Counted from the first letter of the stretch, positions 1-9,183 are shown. The stretch is DNA of 64,000 nt from Paenibacillus sp. V4I3 (GCF_030817215.1 NZ_JAUSZA010000001.1:1318501-1382500); one strand, 5' to 3'. Notes: generated by a model not told the origin, from the letters alone. Program-made: numbers and translations.

Positions 1-738
1 AATCCTGCGAAATATTATCACAATAACGTGTACGGAACGCTTTGCTTACTTGAGAAAATGACGCAATACGGCGTGAAGAAAATTGTCTTCTCCTCTACGG
101 CTGCCACGTATGGTGAGCCTGAAAATATTCCTATTTTAGAAAGCGATCGCACCCTGCCGACAAATACGTATGGCGAAACGAAGCTTGCTATGGAAAAAAT
201 GATGAAATGGTTCGACATTGCTCATGGCATCAAATATGTATCACTTCGCTATTTTAATGCAGCTGGGGCTCATGCCGGTGGCAAAATCGGGGAGGATCAT
301 AGCCCAGAGACGCATCTGATTCCTATCATTCTTCAAGTAGCTCTTGGTCAAAGGCCGCATATTTCCATTTTCGGAGAAGACTATGCAACAGAAGATGGTT
401 CGTGTGTACGCGACTACATTCATGTTAGCGATTTGGCAAGCGCCCATGTTCTTGCGGTTGAGAAGCTGCGCGGCGGAGCAGAAAGCAATATTTACAACCT
501 AGGCAATGGTACGGGTTTCTCGGTCAAAGAAGTCATCGAAATCGCCCGTAAAGTAACCGGTCATGCGATTCCTGCCGTCATCGAACCGCGTAGAGCCGGT
601 GATCCAGCAACGCTAATTGCCTCCTCGGAGCGTGCAAGAACTGAGCTTGGTTGGAAACCAACACGTGATTCCTTGGAATCCATTATCGAGAGCGCGTGGA
701 ACTGGCACCAGAATCATCCGAACGGGTACGAAGAGTAG
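1..738 (+). CDS. galE: UDP-glucose 4-epimerase, 5'-truncated by the window edge
   Basis: Last 245 residues of GalE, which interconverts UDP-galactose and UDP-glucose with bound NAD in the cytoplasm. The frame is open from base 1, so the N-terminal Rossmann GxxGxxG segment lies outside the window. Visible are the SSTAATYG strand and the catalytic YGETK (Tyr-x-x-x-Lys) motif of extended short-chain dehydrogenases, followed by LRYFNAAGA and the substrate-loop [10 protein letters not shown], all typical of GalE. Full-length members have about 330 residues, so roughly 85 are missing. It lies 65 bases upstream of galT on the same strand, which supports a Leloir-pathway operon. Family assignment is secure. 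Confidence 0.95.
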   Translation, partial: NPAKYYHNNVYGTLCLLEKMTQYGVKKIVFSSTAATYGEPENIPILESDRTLPTNTYGETKLAMEKMMKWFDIAHGIKYVSLRYFNAAGAHAGGKIGEDHSPETHLIPIILQVALGQRPHISIFGEDYATEDGSCVRDYIHVSDLASAHVLAVEKLRGGAESNIYNLGNGTGFSVKEVIEIARKVTGHAIPAVIEPRRAGDPATLIASSERARTELGWKPTRDSLESIIESAWNWHQNHPNGYEE

Positions 739-803
739 AGTAAGGCAGAACAGTGCAGAACGGAGCTGAACAGAGGCTTGTTTTGTAGAAAGGAACGTGG
801 CAC

Positions 804-2381
804 ATGGAACGGAAAGTTAAAGCATCGCAGCATGCAGCGTTGACCATAGAAAGGCTCCTTCAGTTCGCTATGCAAAATGGGCTGATTGAGCAACTTGATG
901 TATATACTTCTCGCAATGCTTTACTTGATTTATTCGGTCTTGCTGAACCTTATCAAGGGGAAATTCCGATAGAGAAATTAAGCAGTCCGGTTGCACTGCT
1001 GGAAGAGCTGCTCGATGCAGCTTTCGAGGCAGGCCTCTTGGAAGAGAACACGACAACGTACCGTGATTTGCTGGACGCACGGATTATGGGGCTGCTCATG
1101 CCCCGTCCTTCCGAGGTCGTGCATCAATTCTGGAACACTGCCAAAACAACGAGCGTTGAGGCGGCGACGGATTACTTCTACAAGCAATCCATCGATTCCA
1201 ACTATATTCGGATGGATCGCATTCAGAAAAATGCCTACTGGTTGTCCGAAACAACGTATGGCGATCTCGAAATCACGATCAACCTTTCCAAACCGGAGAA
1301 AGATCCGAAGGAAATTGCCCTGCTCAAAACACTGCCGCAAAGCAGTTATCCCTTATGTCTGTTATGCGCAGACAACTTAGGCTACGCAGGTCGTGTGAAT
1401 CACCCGGCGAGGCAAAATCTGCGTGTTATTCCGCTGGAATTGGATGGTGAGAAGTGGTACTTCCAGTATTCACCGTACGTGTATTACAACGAGCACAGCA
1501 TCATCTTCCATGAGAAACACATCCCGATGAAAACAACGGCGCACACGTTCTACCGTTTGCTGGACTTCATCGATCAGTTCCCTCATTATTTCATCGGATC
1601 GAACGCGGATCTGCCGATCGTAGGTGGTTCTATTCTGAACCACGATCATTTCCAAGGCGGGCGCCATAAATTCCCGATGGAAAAAGCACCAAGTGAGAAG
1701 GCATTTTCACATACTGAGTTTGCCGGTGTGAAGGCCGCTATCGTCAAGTGGCCTATGTCAGTGCTTCGCTTGAGCGGGCACAACAAGCAGCAGATTTTTA
1801 ATCTTGCGAGCAAGCTGCTCGAAGACTGGCGCGCCTACAGTGATGCGGAAGCGGACGTCCTCGCCTTCAGCGAGAAGGACGGACAGCGGGTCCCGCATAA
1901 CACGATCACCCCGATCGCCCGCAACAATGCACGGGGCGAGTACGAGCTTGATCTGGTGCTGCGCAACAACCGCACCAGTGAAGAGCATCCGGATGGGATT
2001 TTCCATCCGCACCAGCACTTGCACCACATCAAGAAGGAGAACATCGGCTTGATTGAGGTTATGGGGCTGGCGGTGCTGCCAGGCCGCCTGCAGGAGGAAT
2101 TGGCGGATATCGCCAAGCTCCTCACCGGCGAAGCCGCATTCGGCCGCGAGATCCGCGAAGAGGCTAGCCATCCGCTGCATAAGCATGCGGAATGGATCGA
2201 AGCGATGCTCGCGAAGCACGGCGCTGCGCTGCCGCAGGACGGGGTGAATGCGGTGCTGCAGGCTGAAGTCGGCAGCAAGTTCATGGACGTGCTGCTGGAC
2301 GCAGGCGTGTTCAAGCGTGATGAAGCCGGGCAAGCGGCTTTTGGACGGTTTTTGGCGGCTGCGGGCTTTGCGCAGCAGTAA
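804..2381 (+). CDS. galT: UDP-glucose--hexose-1-phosphate uridylyltransferase (type 2 GalT)
   Basis: 525-residue GalT of the long Firmicutes class. It transfers UMP between UDP-glucose and galactose-1-phosphate, the step before GalE. Visible family features include SSYPLCLLCADNLGYAGR, the FHEKHIPM strand and the nucleotide-transfer segment GSILNHDHFQGGRH, which carries the active-site histidines, then FHPHQHLHHIKKENIG. The ATG is preceded by GAAAGGAACG. It follows galE at short distance and ends in a clear terminator. The 3' third is richer in GC than the 5' part, a drift seen in several long genes here. No galK is present in the window. Confidence 0.95.
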   Translation: MERKVKASQHAALTIERLLQFAMQNGLIEQLDVYTSRNALLDLFGLAEPYQGEIPIEKLSSPVALLEELLDAAFEAGLLEENTTTYRDLLDARIMGLLMPRPSEVVHQFWNTAKTTSVEAATDYFYKQSIDSNYIRMDRIQKNAYWLSETTYGDLEITINLSKPEKDPKEIALLKTLPQSSYPLCLLCADNLGYAGRVNHPARQNLRVIPLELDGEKWYFQYSPYVYYNEHSIIFHEKHIPMKTTAHTFYRLLDFIDQFPHYFIGSNADLPIVGGSILNHDHFQGGRHKFPMEKAPSEKAFSHTEFAGVKAAIVKWPMSVLRLSGHNKQQIFNLASKLLEDWRAYSDAEADVLAFSEKDGQRVPHNTITPIARNNARGEYELDLVLRNNRTSEEHPDGIFHPHQHLHHIKKENIGLIEVMGLAVLPGRLQEELADIAKLLTGEAAFGREIREEASHPLHKHAEWIEAMLAKHGAALPQDGVNAVLQAEVGSKFMDVLLDAGVFKRDEAGQAAFGRFLAAAGFAQQ

Positions 2382-2391
2382 ATGTAGTTGG

Positions 2392-2425
2392 AACTCCCCG
2401 GTCACTTTGATCGGGGAGTTTTTTT
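2392..2425 (+). terminator. Rho-independent terminator after galT
   Basis: Arms AACTCCCCG and CGGGGAGTT enclose a short loop and are followed by a run of T. It closes the galE-galT unit. Confidence 0.9.
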
Positions 2426-2429
2426 GTTA

Positions 2430-3010
2430 ATATATAAGAATTTATATTTTGGGGGTTAGGGTAAGGTGATGAACCTTACCTTATTTAGGATAGTTAGCTA
2501 CAGATTTTTGCTAGGCTAAGTGAGATTATGGATAGGCATAATCATCGGCAAGTAACTATGTTTTTTTAACGTTTTGCTTCTGGTTTTTTGGAAAATTGGA
2601 GAATTAGAAAAGCAAGTTGTACTGCGTACAACAATTTCCTTGATTTCTTCTTGAAAAGCTCAGGATGTTGTATGCTATACAACAGTTTTGCCCTTTTATA
2701 GGCTGTAGAGCTATTTTAGACTAAAAGTGTTGTATTTTTTGCAACATTCGGTTGGAAAACGCGGATTAGCTTGCCTAAAGTTGTATAAAGTACAACTTTA
2801 CACGGATAAGTATGCGAATGTTTCCGTATTACGTCACTTGGGCGTAGATTGCTTTGCATCAACCTTTATAAACACTCTCAACCAGACGGCGCATGCCGGT
2901 TTTTTTATTTACGTGGAATGAGGAGCGGTATTAGCTTTTGAATCCAGAGCTTGATAGTAGTAAACTGAATAGTAAGTAGTTGGAAATTAGTTGATGTGAT
3001 CCTTTTGGAT
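2430..3010. repeat. Gene-free stretch with four spaced palindromes (cassette copy A)
   Basis: About 600 bases without a convincing gene. Four palindromes built on TTGTA/TACAA lie at 2616-2632 (GTTGTAC-3-GTACAAC), 2666-2684 (TGTTGTAT-3-ATACAACA), 2728-2746 (imperfect TGTTG...CAACA) and 2776-2800 (TAAAGTTGTA-5-TACAACTTTA). The same four, in the same order and at similar spacing, recur at 56533-56717, and the DNA between them is partly similar. A 64-codon open frame crossing this stretch has no family likeness. The function is unknown; it looks like a dispersed intergenic repeat. Confidence 0.75.
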
Positions 3011-3028
3011 CGAGGAGGCGAAAACCGG

Positions 3029-4018
3029 ATGGAAAACTTTGGGGCGTTAATGGTGGAGCGAACGGAAGAGCGTTTTGAAGCCAATGTAAGAGAGTTGTCG
3101 ATGGTGGACTTGCCATCAGGCGAAGTGACGATCCGAGTGTTATACTCCGGCATTAATTATAAAGATGCGTTAGCTTGCAGCTCGACTGGACGCGTTGTGC
3201 GTGCCTATCCGATGGTACCTGGGATTGATTTGGCCGGAACCGTTGTAGCTTCGTCAGATCGTCGGTTTCGCGAAGGCGATGAGGTGCTTGTGACGAGTTA
3301 CGAGCTTGGTACAGGGCATTACGGCGGATTCAGCGCTTATGCGCGTGTCCCGGCTGACTGGGTCGTGCCGCTCCCGCAGGGACTAACCCATCGCGAGGCG
3401 ATGATACTGGGTACGGCGGGATTTACCGCTGCACTCTCCATACAGCGGATGGAGGAGAATGGGCTAAGCAAAGAGCAGGGACCCGTGCTTGTTCGCGGTG
3501 CAACTGGCGGAGTGGGCAGCAGCAGCGTGTCCATGCTGGCAGCGCTCGGTTATGAGGTGGAGGCAAGCACTGGGAAGTCTGCGGATCATCAGTACCTGCT
3601 CGACTTAGGGGCTAAGCGGGTACTAACGCGAGAGGAGCTTGCTCCCTCTGGTAGCAAGCCGCTCAATAAGGAATATTGGGCGGGCTCTGTTGATCCTGTA
3701 GGGGGCGACTCCCTTGCCCATGTGCTGAGCAGGATGAAGTACGGAGGTTCTGTTGCCCTGAGTGGTTTGACAGGTGGCGGTGAGTTCGCAGCGTCGGTGT
3801 TTCCTTTTATCCTGCGAGGTGTAAATGTGTTAGGGATTGATTCGGTTGCTTGCCAGATGGAGGTTAGAAAGCCCCTGTGGGAGCGTATTGCGAAGGAACT
3901 GAAGCCGAAGGACCTGGAACAGACAGTCTATCAAGAGGTTACGCTGGATGGAGTTGCGGAGGCTGCTAAGCAGGTTCTGGAAGGGAAGGTCAGAGGAAGA
4001 GTGCTTGTCCGATTATAA
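3029..4018 (+). CDS. Medium-chain reductase, YhdH/YhfP (acryloyl-CoA reductase-like) family
   Basis: 329-residue zinc-free medium-chain dehydrogenase/reductase. Family signatures are SGINYKDALA near residue 40, PGIDLAGTV near 65, the GHYGGFSAYARVPADWVVPLP stretch, and the NADPH-binding GATGGVGSS near residue 155. YhdH/AcuI-type enzymes reduce acryloyl-CoA or similar enones and quinones with NADPH; the substrate here is not known. The ATG at 3029 is chosen because GAGGAGG lies just upstream; an earlier GTG at 2996 has no such site. It is a single gene, with a short membrane-protein gene 23 bases downstream that may be co-transcribed. Confidence 0.88.
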   Translation: MENFGALMVERTEERFEANVRELSMVDLPSGEVTIRVLYSGINYKDALACSSTGRVVRAYPMVPGIDLAGTVVASSDRRFREGDEVLVTSYELGTGHYGGFSAYARVPADWVVPLPQGLTHREAMILGTAGFTAALSIQRMEENGLSKEQGPVLVRGATGGVGSSSVSMLAALGYEVEASTGKSADHQYLLDLGAKRVLTREELAPSGSKPLNKEYWAGSVDPVGGDSLAHVLSRMKYGGSVALSGLTGGGEFAASVFPFILRGVNVLGIDSVACQMEVRKPLWERIAKELKPKDLEQTVYQEVTLDGVAEAAKQVLEGKVRGRVLVRL

Positions 4019-4041
4019 AAGGGGAGGCAGGTACTTCTTTC

Positions 4042-4281
4042 ATGTATAAATTCTTCACATTTATTCACCTTCCTCTTTATACAATCATACTCTCTTTGCT
4101 TTTCAGCCAATATCAGACTATTACTTTTTGGATCCTAGATTTATTATTAATCATCCATGCAATCCTGCACTTATTTTTTGAAAAGCACCCCCGTAATGGA
4201 TTTAAGAATACGTTCTCTAGAACAATTATTTATCCAATGGGAATCCTTACGGCAATTCATTTCGTTTTACTACAGTATTAA
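4042..4281 (+). CDS. Small integral membrane protein of unknown function
   Basis: 79 residues, almost all hydrophobic. There are about three predicted membrane segments: near residues 8-24, 28-46, and 63-79. Between the last two is a charged loop, FFEKHPRNGFKNTFSR. A GGGGAGG ribosome site precedes the ATG. It resembles short conserved membrane proteins of bacilli, but I cannot name a family with certainty. It probably shares a transcript with the preceding reductase, being 23 bases away, and is closed by a strong hairpin. Confidence 0.65.
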   Translation: MYKFFTFIHLPLYTIILSLLFSQYQTITFWILDLLLIIHAILHLFFEKHPRNGFKNTFSRTIIYPMGILTAIHFVLLQY

Positions 4282-4285
4282 AAAT

Positions 4286-4326
4286 AAAGGAGTTAAGCAT
4301 ATATAAGCAGCTTAACTCCTTTTTCA
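4286..4326. terminator. Bidirectional terminator
   Basis: AAGGAGTTAAGC pairs with GCTTAACTCCTT, with A-rich and T-rich flanks. It can serve both the + strand membrane gene and the convergent SRPBCC gene. Confidence 0.85.
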
Positions 4327-4331
4327 TTTCC

Positions 4332-4781
4332 CTACCAACCAAAATCCAATGTCTTTCCAGTCTCCGCCAGTGTCTTGATATTGCTCAGAATCATCCACCA
4401 ACTTGCTTTCGTAGTCTCGAAGCTTGGGTGGTTGGGTGTCCAATTATCATTGACCAACGTTAGTTTTGTACAGCTCCCAACAGTCTCAAGTGACAACGTC
4501 ATTCTAGATTCAAAGTCCGCATGATTCGGGTTGTAAGATGGACCAGCATGTTCGGTACAACTAATGAGCTTTTCCGGCTCGTAAGCTAAAATCTTACCGT
4601 ATACATGAACGGTTTCCTCACCGTCATTACCAGGCCCCACATAAGCATAATCGGATCCTATTTCAAAAGTAGACTGAAGCACACTGCCAAAGAGAATCTT
4701 ACGAGTACCCTCCGGAGTCACTAGAATATCCCACACTTCTTTAAGTCCTGCCCCAATGTAAAATTCGTATTTGAGTTCCAT
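4332..4781 (-). CDS. SRPBCC / AHSA1-type START-like domain protein
   Basis: 149-residue single-domain protein. It starts MELKYEFYIGAGLKEVWDIL, followed by TPEGTRKILFGSVLQS, and ends with KASWWMILSNIKTLAETGK, the usual beginning and C-terminal helix of the Aha1/START-like helix-grip fold. Such proteins bind small hydrophobic ligands or act as stress-related helpers; the ligand is unknown. It is transcribed divergently from an AraC-type regulator 89 bases away, so the regulator may control it. GAGCGGAAG lies before the ATG. Confidence 0.85.
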   Translation of the reverse strand: MELKYEFYIGAGLKEVWDILVTPEGTRKILFGSVLQSTFEIGSDYAYVGPGNDGEETVHVYGKILAYEPEKLISCTEHAGPSYNPNHADFESRMTLSLETVGSCTKLTLVNDNWTPNHPSFETTKASWWMILSNIKTLAETGKTLDFGW

Positions 4782-4870
4782 ATACTTCCGCTCCTTTGGT
4801 ATGTGATATGATTAAGTATAGATGATTGTACAACCTATGTATTGTAAAAACGCGACAAGGAGTGTGCGAA

Positions 4871-5674
4871 GTGATTCCCAAAGCCTCCAAGCCCAGCCTA
4901 GGCATTATGAATCTGCAGCAAGGCGAGCAGAAATTTCAGCTTTCGCGACATACCCCCTCCGAAGATCTGGCCTTTTTCATCCGGCATTACTGGATAGTTA
5001 GGTGGGATTTAACCGACCAGGAGCCTTATTTGCAGCATGTTATCCCGAATCCCTGCGTTAATCTCCTCGTTGAACCAGGTCGAACGGCCATCTACGGTCC
5101 AGGGAAAGAGAAGTATGGGCATTATCTGCATGGCCAAGGATGCGTATTTGGCGTCAAATTCAAGCCTGGCGGATTTTACCCTTTTTTGAAACAGCCGATC
5201 TCCGGTTTGCTGAACAATCCAATGAGTGTCCAGAGCGTTTTTGACATAGATCCACGTCGACTTGAGACGAATATTTTTGCTAAAAAAGAAGAACATCTTA
5301 TGGTTTCACATATCGAGCAGATAATCCGTCCCAAGCTTCCCGAAAAGGATGAACAGGTCGGTTTTATCAATAAGATCATCGATCATATCAATCAGAAGCC
5401 CGATCTCACCAAAGTTGATACCCTCTGCGATTACTTCAATGTGAATAAAAGAACGCTGCAGCGGCTGTTCGACCACTATGTCGGAGTTAGCCCCAAGTGG
5501 GTGATCAAGCTGGCCCGAATCCAGAATGCAGCTGAGACGACGGATCTAAGCCAGAGGCATAACTGGTCCAAGCTCTCCATGGATCTCGGTTATCATGACC
5601 AGTCGCATTTCATCAAAGAATTCAAGTCCATAATTGGCCAGACTCCTGATGAATATGCTCGGCTGACGGTATGA
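4871..5674 (+). CDS. AraC-family transcriptional regulator
   Basis: 267 residues. The N-terminal half (HYWIVRWDL, HVIPNPCVNLLVEPG, FGVKFKPGGFYPFL) matches the ligand-sensing domain common in AraC regulators of the DUF6597 type. The C-terminal 100 residues carry two helix-turn-helix units (VDTLCDYFNVNKRTLQRLF and DLGYHDQSHFIKEFKSIIG). The GTG at 4871 is preferred because AAGGAG stands 8 bases upstream; the frame is open back to 4826. The divergent SRPBCC gene is the most likely target, by inference from position only. Confidence 0.85.
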   Translation: MIPKASKPSLGIMNLQQGEQKFQLSRHTPSEDLAFFIRHYWIVRWDLTDQEPYLQHVIPNPCVNLLVEPGRTAIYGPGKEKYGHYLHGQGCVFGVKFKPGGFYPFLKQPISGLLNNPMSVQSVFDIDPRRLETNIFAKKEEHLMVSHIEQIIRPKLPEKDEQVGFINKIIDHINQKPDLTKVDTLCDYFNVNKRTLQRLFDHYVGVSPKWVIKLARIQNAAETTDLSQRHNWSKLSMDLGYHDQSHFIKEFKSIIGQTPDEYARLTV

Positions 5675-5676
5675 GA

Positions 5677-5717
5677 AAGAAGGACAGGCATCTTGCTGCC
5701 AGTCCTTCTTTTTTTTG
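5677..5717 (+). terminator. Terminator of the AraC-family gene
   Basis: AGAAGGAC and GTCCTTCT arms with an internal GGCA/TGCC pairing, followed by eight T. Confidence 0.88.
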
Positions 5718-5885
5718 ATAGATAATTCTTCCAAGTGAATGAACATCCCCTCTGCCTGAATTCATAGATACATCGTTCAATGTTCACGAAAATTTATGTA
5801 AAATTATTTATTAGCTTACCACGCCATTGTGCAGACATGTATAATGACATCAGGTAAGAACATTAGAATGATGGAGGACAACATT

Positions 5886-6776
5886 TTGAAACAAGGCATA
5901 TTACCAAGAGCAGGACTGTCACCGCAGGAGCTGGAGGAAGTTCGGAAGCTTTGGGAGGTTTGTAATAGCCATGACCATATCGAGATTAAACTAAATTGGA
6001 GCACACTATCGGACCGTCCGTCTGGCGTGACGAATGACTTTTTATTTTACCAAAATGACCGTATTGTCGGATTTTTGGCCATATATTGCTTTATGTCCAC
6101 GGAAGTAGAGATTAGTGGAATGGTGCATCCAGAGGCGCGGCGCCAAGGTATTTTTGGCCAAATGGTTCAAAATGCAATAGCCGAATGTCGGCGCAGGGAA
6201 GTTCCAAAACTTATTTTTATTAATGAGCGTGGGTCGGAGAGCGGCAAAGCTTTCCTGACGAATCTTGGCGCAGCATATAGTTTTTCTGAATATGTCATGG
6301 AGCTTCAAGAGCAAGAGGCAGAGACTCCGCAAGCTTTAGATTTAAATGATAATATTGTCATTCGTTTGGCGGATGTGCAGGATACGGAGCTGTTGGTTAA
6401 GCTCAATATGTCAGGGTTCGACATGTCGGAGAGCGACACGAGAGAGTATGTCACCCAAACCATTACTGGTGCGAAAGAGCGGACGTGGATCGCGGAGCTT
6501 GGCGAGAAGAGAGAGCCCATTGGTAAAGTCGGAGCCATGGTCGAAGCAGAAGAGAATGGATTCATCTATGGCTTTTGTGTAGTGCCGGCGTATCGTGGCA
6601 AAGGCTATGGGCGGCGTATTTTGAGCCAAACAATAACAGAATTAAAGCAACAGGATCATGCTAGCTACATTAAGCTGGAAGTATCTGTTGAAAACGAGAA
6701 GGCGTTAGGCTTATACGAATCATGTGGCTTTAAAACGAAAAATGCGAATGACTATTATGTGCTTCTACTCAGCTAA
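5886..6776 (+). CDS. Tandem GNAT-domain acetyltransferase
   Basis: 296 residues with two GNAT folds. In the first (about residues 15-145), VHPEARRQGIFGQMVQ is the acetyl-CoA pyrophosphate loop. In the second (about 155-296), VVPAYRGKGYGRRILSQ and VSVENEKALGLYESCGF are the classic motifs. The acceptor substrate is unknown. The TTG at 5886 is chosen because GGAGG is 8 bases upstream; a GTG at 5829 and an ATG at 5844 lie in frame but lack a site. It is a single-gene unit, ending in a terminator shared with the convergent pyrH-like gene. Confidence 0.85.
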   Translation: MKQGILPRAGLSPQELEEVRKLWEVCNSHDHIEIKLNWSTLSDRPSGVTNDFLFYQNDRIVGFLAIYCFMSTEVEISGMVHPEARRQGIFGQMVQNAIAECRRREVPKLIFINERGSESGKAFLTNLGAAYSFSEYVMELQEQEAETPQALDLNDNIVIRLADVQDTELLVKLNMSGFDMSESDTREYVTQTITGAKERTWIAELGEKREPIGKVGAMVEAEENGFIYGFCVVPAYRGKGYGRRILSQTITELKQQDHASYIKLEVSVENEKALGLYESCGFKTKNANDYYVLLLS

Positions 6777-6789
6777 AACGTTCCCAAAA

Positions 6790-6836
6790 AAGAAAGGGAT
6801 AGATCGACAGGCAATCCCTGCGTTCTATCCTTTTCT
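6790..6836. terminator. Bidirectional terminator between GNAT and UMP kinase genes
   Basis: AAAGGGATAGA pairs with TCTATCCTTT around a 20-base loop, with T-rich and A-rich sides. Confidence 0.75.
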
Positions 6837-6861
6837 ATATATTTTACAAAGAATGACTTTT

Positions 6862-7602
6862 CTAATGAAAAATGAGTTCGGATGAACCGCTGATGATCGT
6901 GCCTGTATTCTGACCTTCACAAATCTCTTTCATGGAGCCAGGCTTATCGAAGTTGAAAACATGCATGGGGATATGATAATCTCGCGCCAAAATGAAGGCG
7001 GACTGATCCATGACCTTGAGGTTATTGTGGATAACGTCGTTATAGTGGAGTGATTTGTACTGAAGAGCTTCCTTATGGTGCTTCGGGTCTTTATCGAAAA
7101 CACCGTCAACCCCCTGCTTCGCGACGAGAATCGCCTCACAGTTGACTTCAATGGCTCTTTGGACCGATGGATAATCGGTGGTGACGAAAGGCTGTCCATT
7201 GCCGCCTGCGAAAATAACGATGTACCCTTTTTCCAAGTGATGAATGGCCCTCAGTCGGATGAAAGGCTCCGCCACAGAAGCGATCGGAATCGCTGTCATG
7301 ACGCGCACTTCAGCTTCGCTCTTCGCTTTAAGAACACCGCGCAGCATCAAGCTGTTGATGACGGTAGCAAGCGTACCGATATTATCAGCCTCTGCCTTCT
7401 CAATTCCCCAACTCTCGCCCATATTCCCGCGAAAAATATTACCTCCGCCTATCACGATGCACACTTCAACACCTAGATTGACAACGGTCATAATCTCATT
7501 GGCAATGTGATCTAGCTGCGTAGGATCAAAGCCAAACTCACTATCTCCAGCTACAGCCCCGCCACTAAGTTTAATTAGGACCCTTTTGTACCGCATATCC
7601 AT
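6862..7602 (-). CDS. pyrH: UMP kinase (PyrH family), stand-alone copy
   Basis: 246-residue amino-acid-kinase-fold UMP kinase, which phosphorylates UMP to UDP. Visible are KLSGGAVAGD (phosphate loop; most PyrH have SGEAL), VIGGGNIFRG, NSLMLRGVL, FAGGNGQPFVTTD (usual GTGNPFFTTD) and KQGVDGVFDKDP (usual ATKVDGVYD). These are consistent departures from housekeeping PyrH. It is also not next to tsf or frr, where the essential pyrH normally lies. It may therefore be a divergent paralogue or may have moved; the rest of the genome would decide. GGAGGAGAGATGG precedes the ATG. Confidence 0.85.
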   Translation of the reverse strand: MDMRYKRVLIKLSGGAVAGDSEFGFDPTQLDHIANEIMTVVNLGVEVCIVIGGGNIFRGNMGESWGIEKAEADNIGTLATVINSLMLRGVLKAKSEAEVRVMTAIPIASVAEPFIRLRAIHHLEKGYIVIFAGGNGQPFVTTDYPSVQRAIEVNCEAILVAKQGVDGVFDKDPKHHKEALQYKSLHYNDVIHNNLKVMDQSAFILARDYHIPMHVFNFDKPGSMKEICEGQNTGTIISGSSELIFH

Positions 7603-7639
7603 CTCTCCTCCCAGATGAGAAAATCTGTATCATTGACAT

Positions 7640-7673
7640 AAAAAAACACTAAAGCAACGAATGCTTTAGTGTT
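7640..7673 (-). terminator. Terminator of the MFS gene (minus strand)
   Basis: On the minus strand AACACTAAAGC pairs with GCTTTAGTGTT and runs into seven T. It lies 100 bases past the stop of the carrier gene. Confidence 0.88.
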
Positions 7674-7773
7674 CCATGAATGAGAAATAGGAAAAGACCG
7701 CGTTTCTAATATCAACAGGACTCTTCATACGCCTCACACCTTCCGTCTATGATTAAAAGTTATTGTACACGAA

Positions 7774-9099
7774 TTAAGAGGAGGAATGCAATTTCTGCGG
7801 CACACGCATATGAACGAACAGACCAATCACGACTAGGAACAAGAGAGAGCCTAAGGCTACGCGGCTAGCCAGGTTGCCAGATGATGCCAGCGCCCAGGTA
7901 ATCGTACCATAGAGAGCAGGACCAACGATCGAGGACACTTTACCTGAGAAGGCGAATAATCCAAAGAATTGACCGCGTTTCTCTTCCGGCGTTAGCTCAA
8001 CAATCAGTGTGCGGGATGTGACCCACATGGCGCCCATAGATACCCCATACAAGCTGCCGGCAATCCAGAATACGCTCTGACTTGTTGCAAATGCCGCTAA
8101 GGAAATCGCGATAATAAGGATGAAGGCGACGATGGTCACCGCTCTTTTGGGACCGATATTTCTGGCCACATATCCGAAAAGGAACGAACCGATAATGCTC
8201 GATACCGTCGAAACGAGGTAGAGCAGAATGAATTGCCCCGTGGTGAAGCCCATAACGGTATTCGCATAAATGGCCATGACGGCAATCGCCGTGGCAATCG
8301 CATCGTTAAAGAAGAAGTAAGCGATCATGAACAAGAAGGCAGCTCGGTATTTTCTTGCTTCTTTGAACGTAGCCCAGATCTCACGGTAACCGCTGAGGAG
8401 CGATTTTTTCCCGCTGACGGGCTTCTGGGTCTTCTCTTTGTAAAGAAACATAATAGGCAAAGAGAAGATCAGAAACATAAGCGCACTAGGGATGAACGTA
8501 TTTTCAAAATGATTGCCATTGATCAATGGAAACACGACAAGTCCAACTAATGTACCGACATAACCAACCGCTACGCCAACACCGGAAATGATGGGGATTT
8601 CACGTGCATTACCCAGATCTGAAATCATTGAATCGTAGAAGATTAAGCTGGAATTGTAAAAGAATTTGGCGACCATAAAGAAGAAAATCACGCCTAGTAT
8701 GGAGGTGTTGAGTCCCATCCACTGCTGGTCTGAGTGCCAAAGGGCTGAAGCGCCCATAAGCAGAGTTGCCGCGATAGCAATAAGCGTGAAGGGGACGAGG
8801 TAAGCCTTCTTTTTACCTGTCCGGTCAATCCATACCCCAAATAAGGGTGACAACAACACGAGGAAAAAGCTGGATAAAGCATTGGAGTAAGTGATGAAAG
8901 TACTTGCAATCTGATTCAATTCTTCGCTTTTGCCTAACGTTTCTTTTAAATAAAATGGATAAAATACAGTCACGATATTGGAGGAAAAAATCGTATTTGC
9001 GAAATCGTACATCGCCCAAGCGAATATCGGTAAGGAGAAGAACAGGGTCCAAACTTTACGTGCTTGCATCGGGTTGGAAGCGGATTCAAGCTTTGCCAC
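7774..9099 (-). CDS. MFS transporter, UMF1/Atg22-like
   Basis: 441-residue carrier with about 12 membrane segments. AWAMYDFANTIFSSNIVTVF near the start and the SVFWIAGSLYGVSMGAMWVTSR / ELTPEEKRGQFFGLF region mark the UMF1 group related to yeast Atg22. The substrate is unknown. The start is uncertain: GTG at 9099 has AAAGGTG 8 bases upstream; GTG 9108, ATG 9123 and TTG 9126 are in-frame alternatives. It is monocistronic, preceded by the terminator of the histidine-kinase gene. Confidence 0.85.
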   Translation of the reverse strand: MAKLESASNPMQARKVWTLFFSLPIFAWAMYDFANTIFSSNIVTVFYPFYLKETLGKSEELNQIASTFITYSNALSSFFLVLLSPLFGVWIDRTGKKKAYLVPFTLIAIAATLLMGASALWHSDQQWMGLNTSILGVIFFFMVAKFFYNSSLIFYDSMISDLGNAREIPIISGVGVAVGYVGTLVGLVVFPLINGNHFENTFIPSALMFLIFSLPIMFLYKEKTQKPVSGKKSLLSGYREIWATFKEARKYRAAFLFMIAYFFFNDAIATAIAVMAIYANTVMGFTTGQFILLYLVSTVSSIIGSFLFGYVARNIGPKRAVTIVAFILIIAISLAAFATSQSVFWIAGSLYGVSMGAMWVTSRTLIVELTPEEKRGQFFGLFAFSGKVSSIVGPALYGTITWALASSGNLASRVALGSLLFLVVIGLFVHMRVPQKLHSSS

Positions 9100-9183
9100 T
9101 AGGGTCACACCTTTCCTTCTCATCAATTGGTATTTCTCTAGTATATTGGCTATAAGGCCGGGAAATCCCTCTGTCTTTACAAT

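Noticed and set aside
1758..2405. 215-codon open frame opposite galT
   Set aside because: Lies wholly on the antisense strand of galT's GC-rich end; no ribosome site or family motif.
2616..2800. CRISPR-like spacing of palindromes
   Set aside because: Repeat units differ in sequence and length, spacing is uneven, no cas genes nearby.
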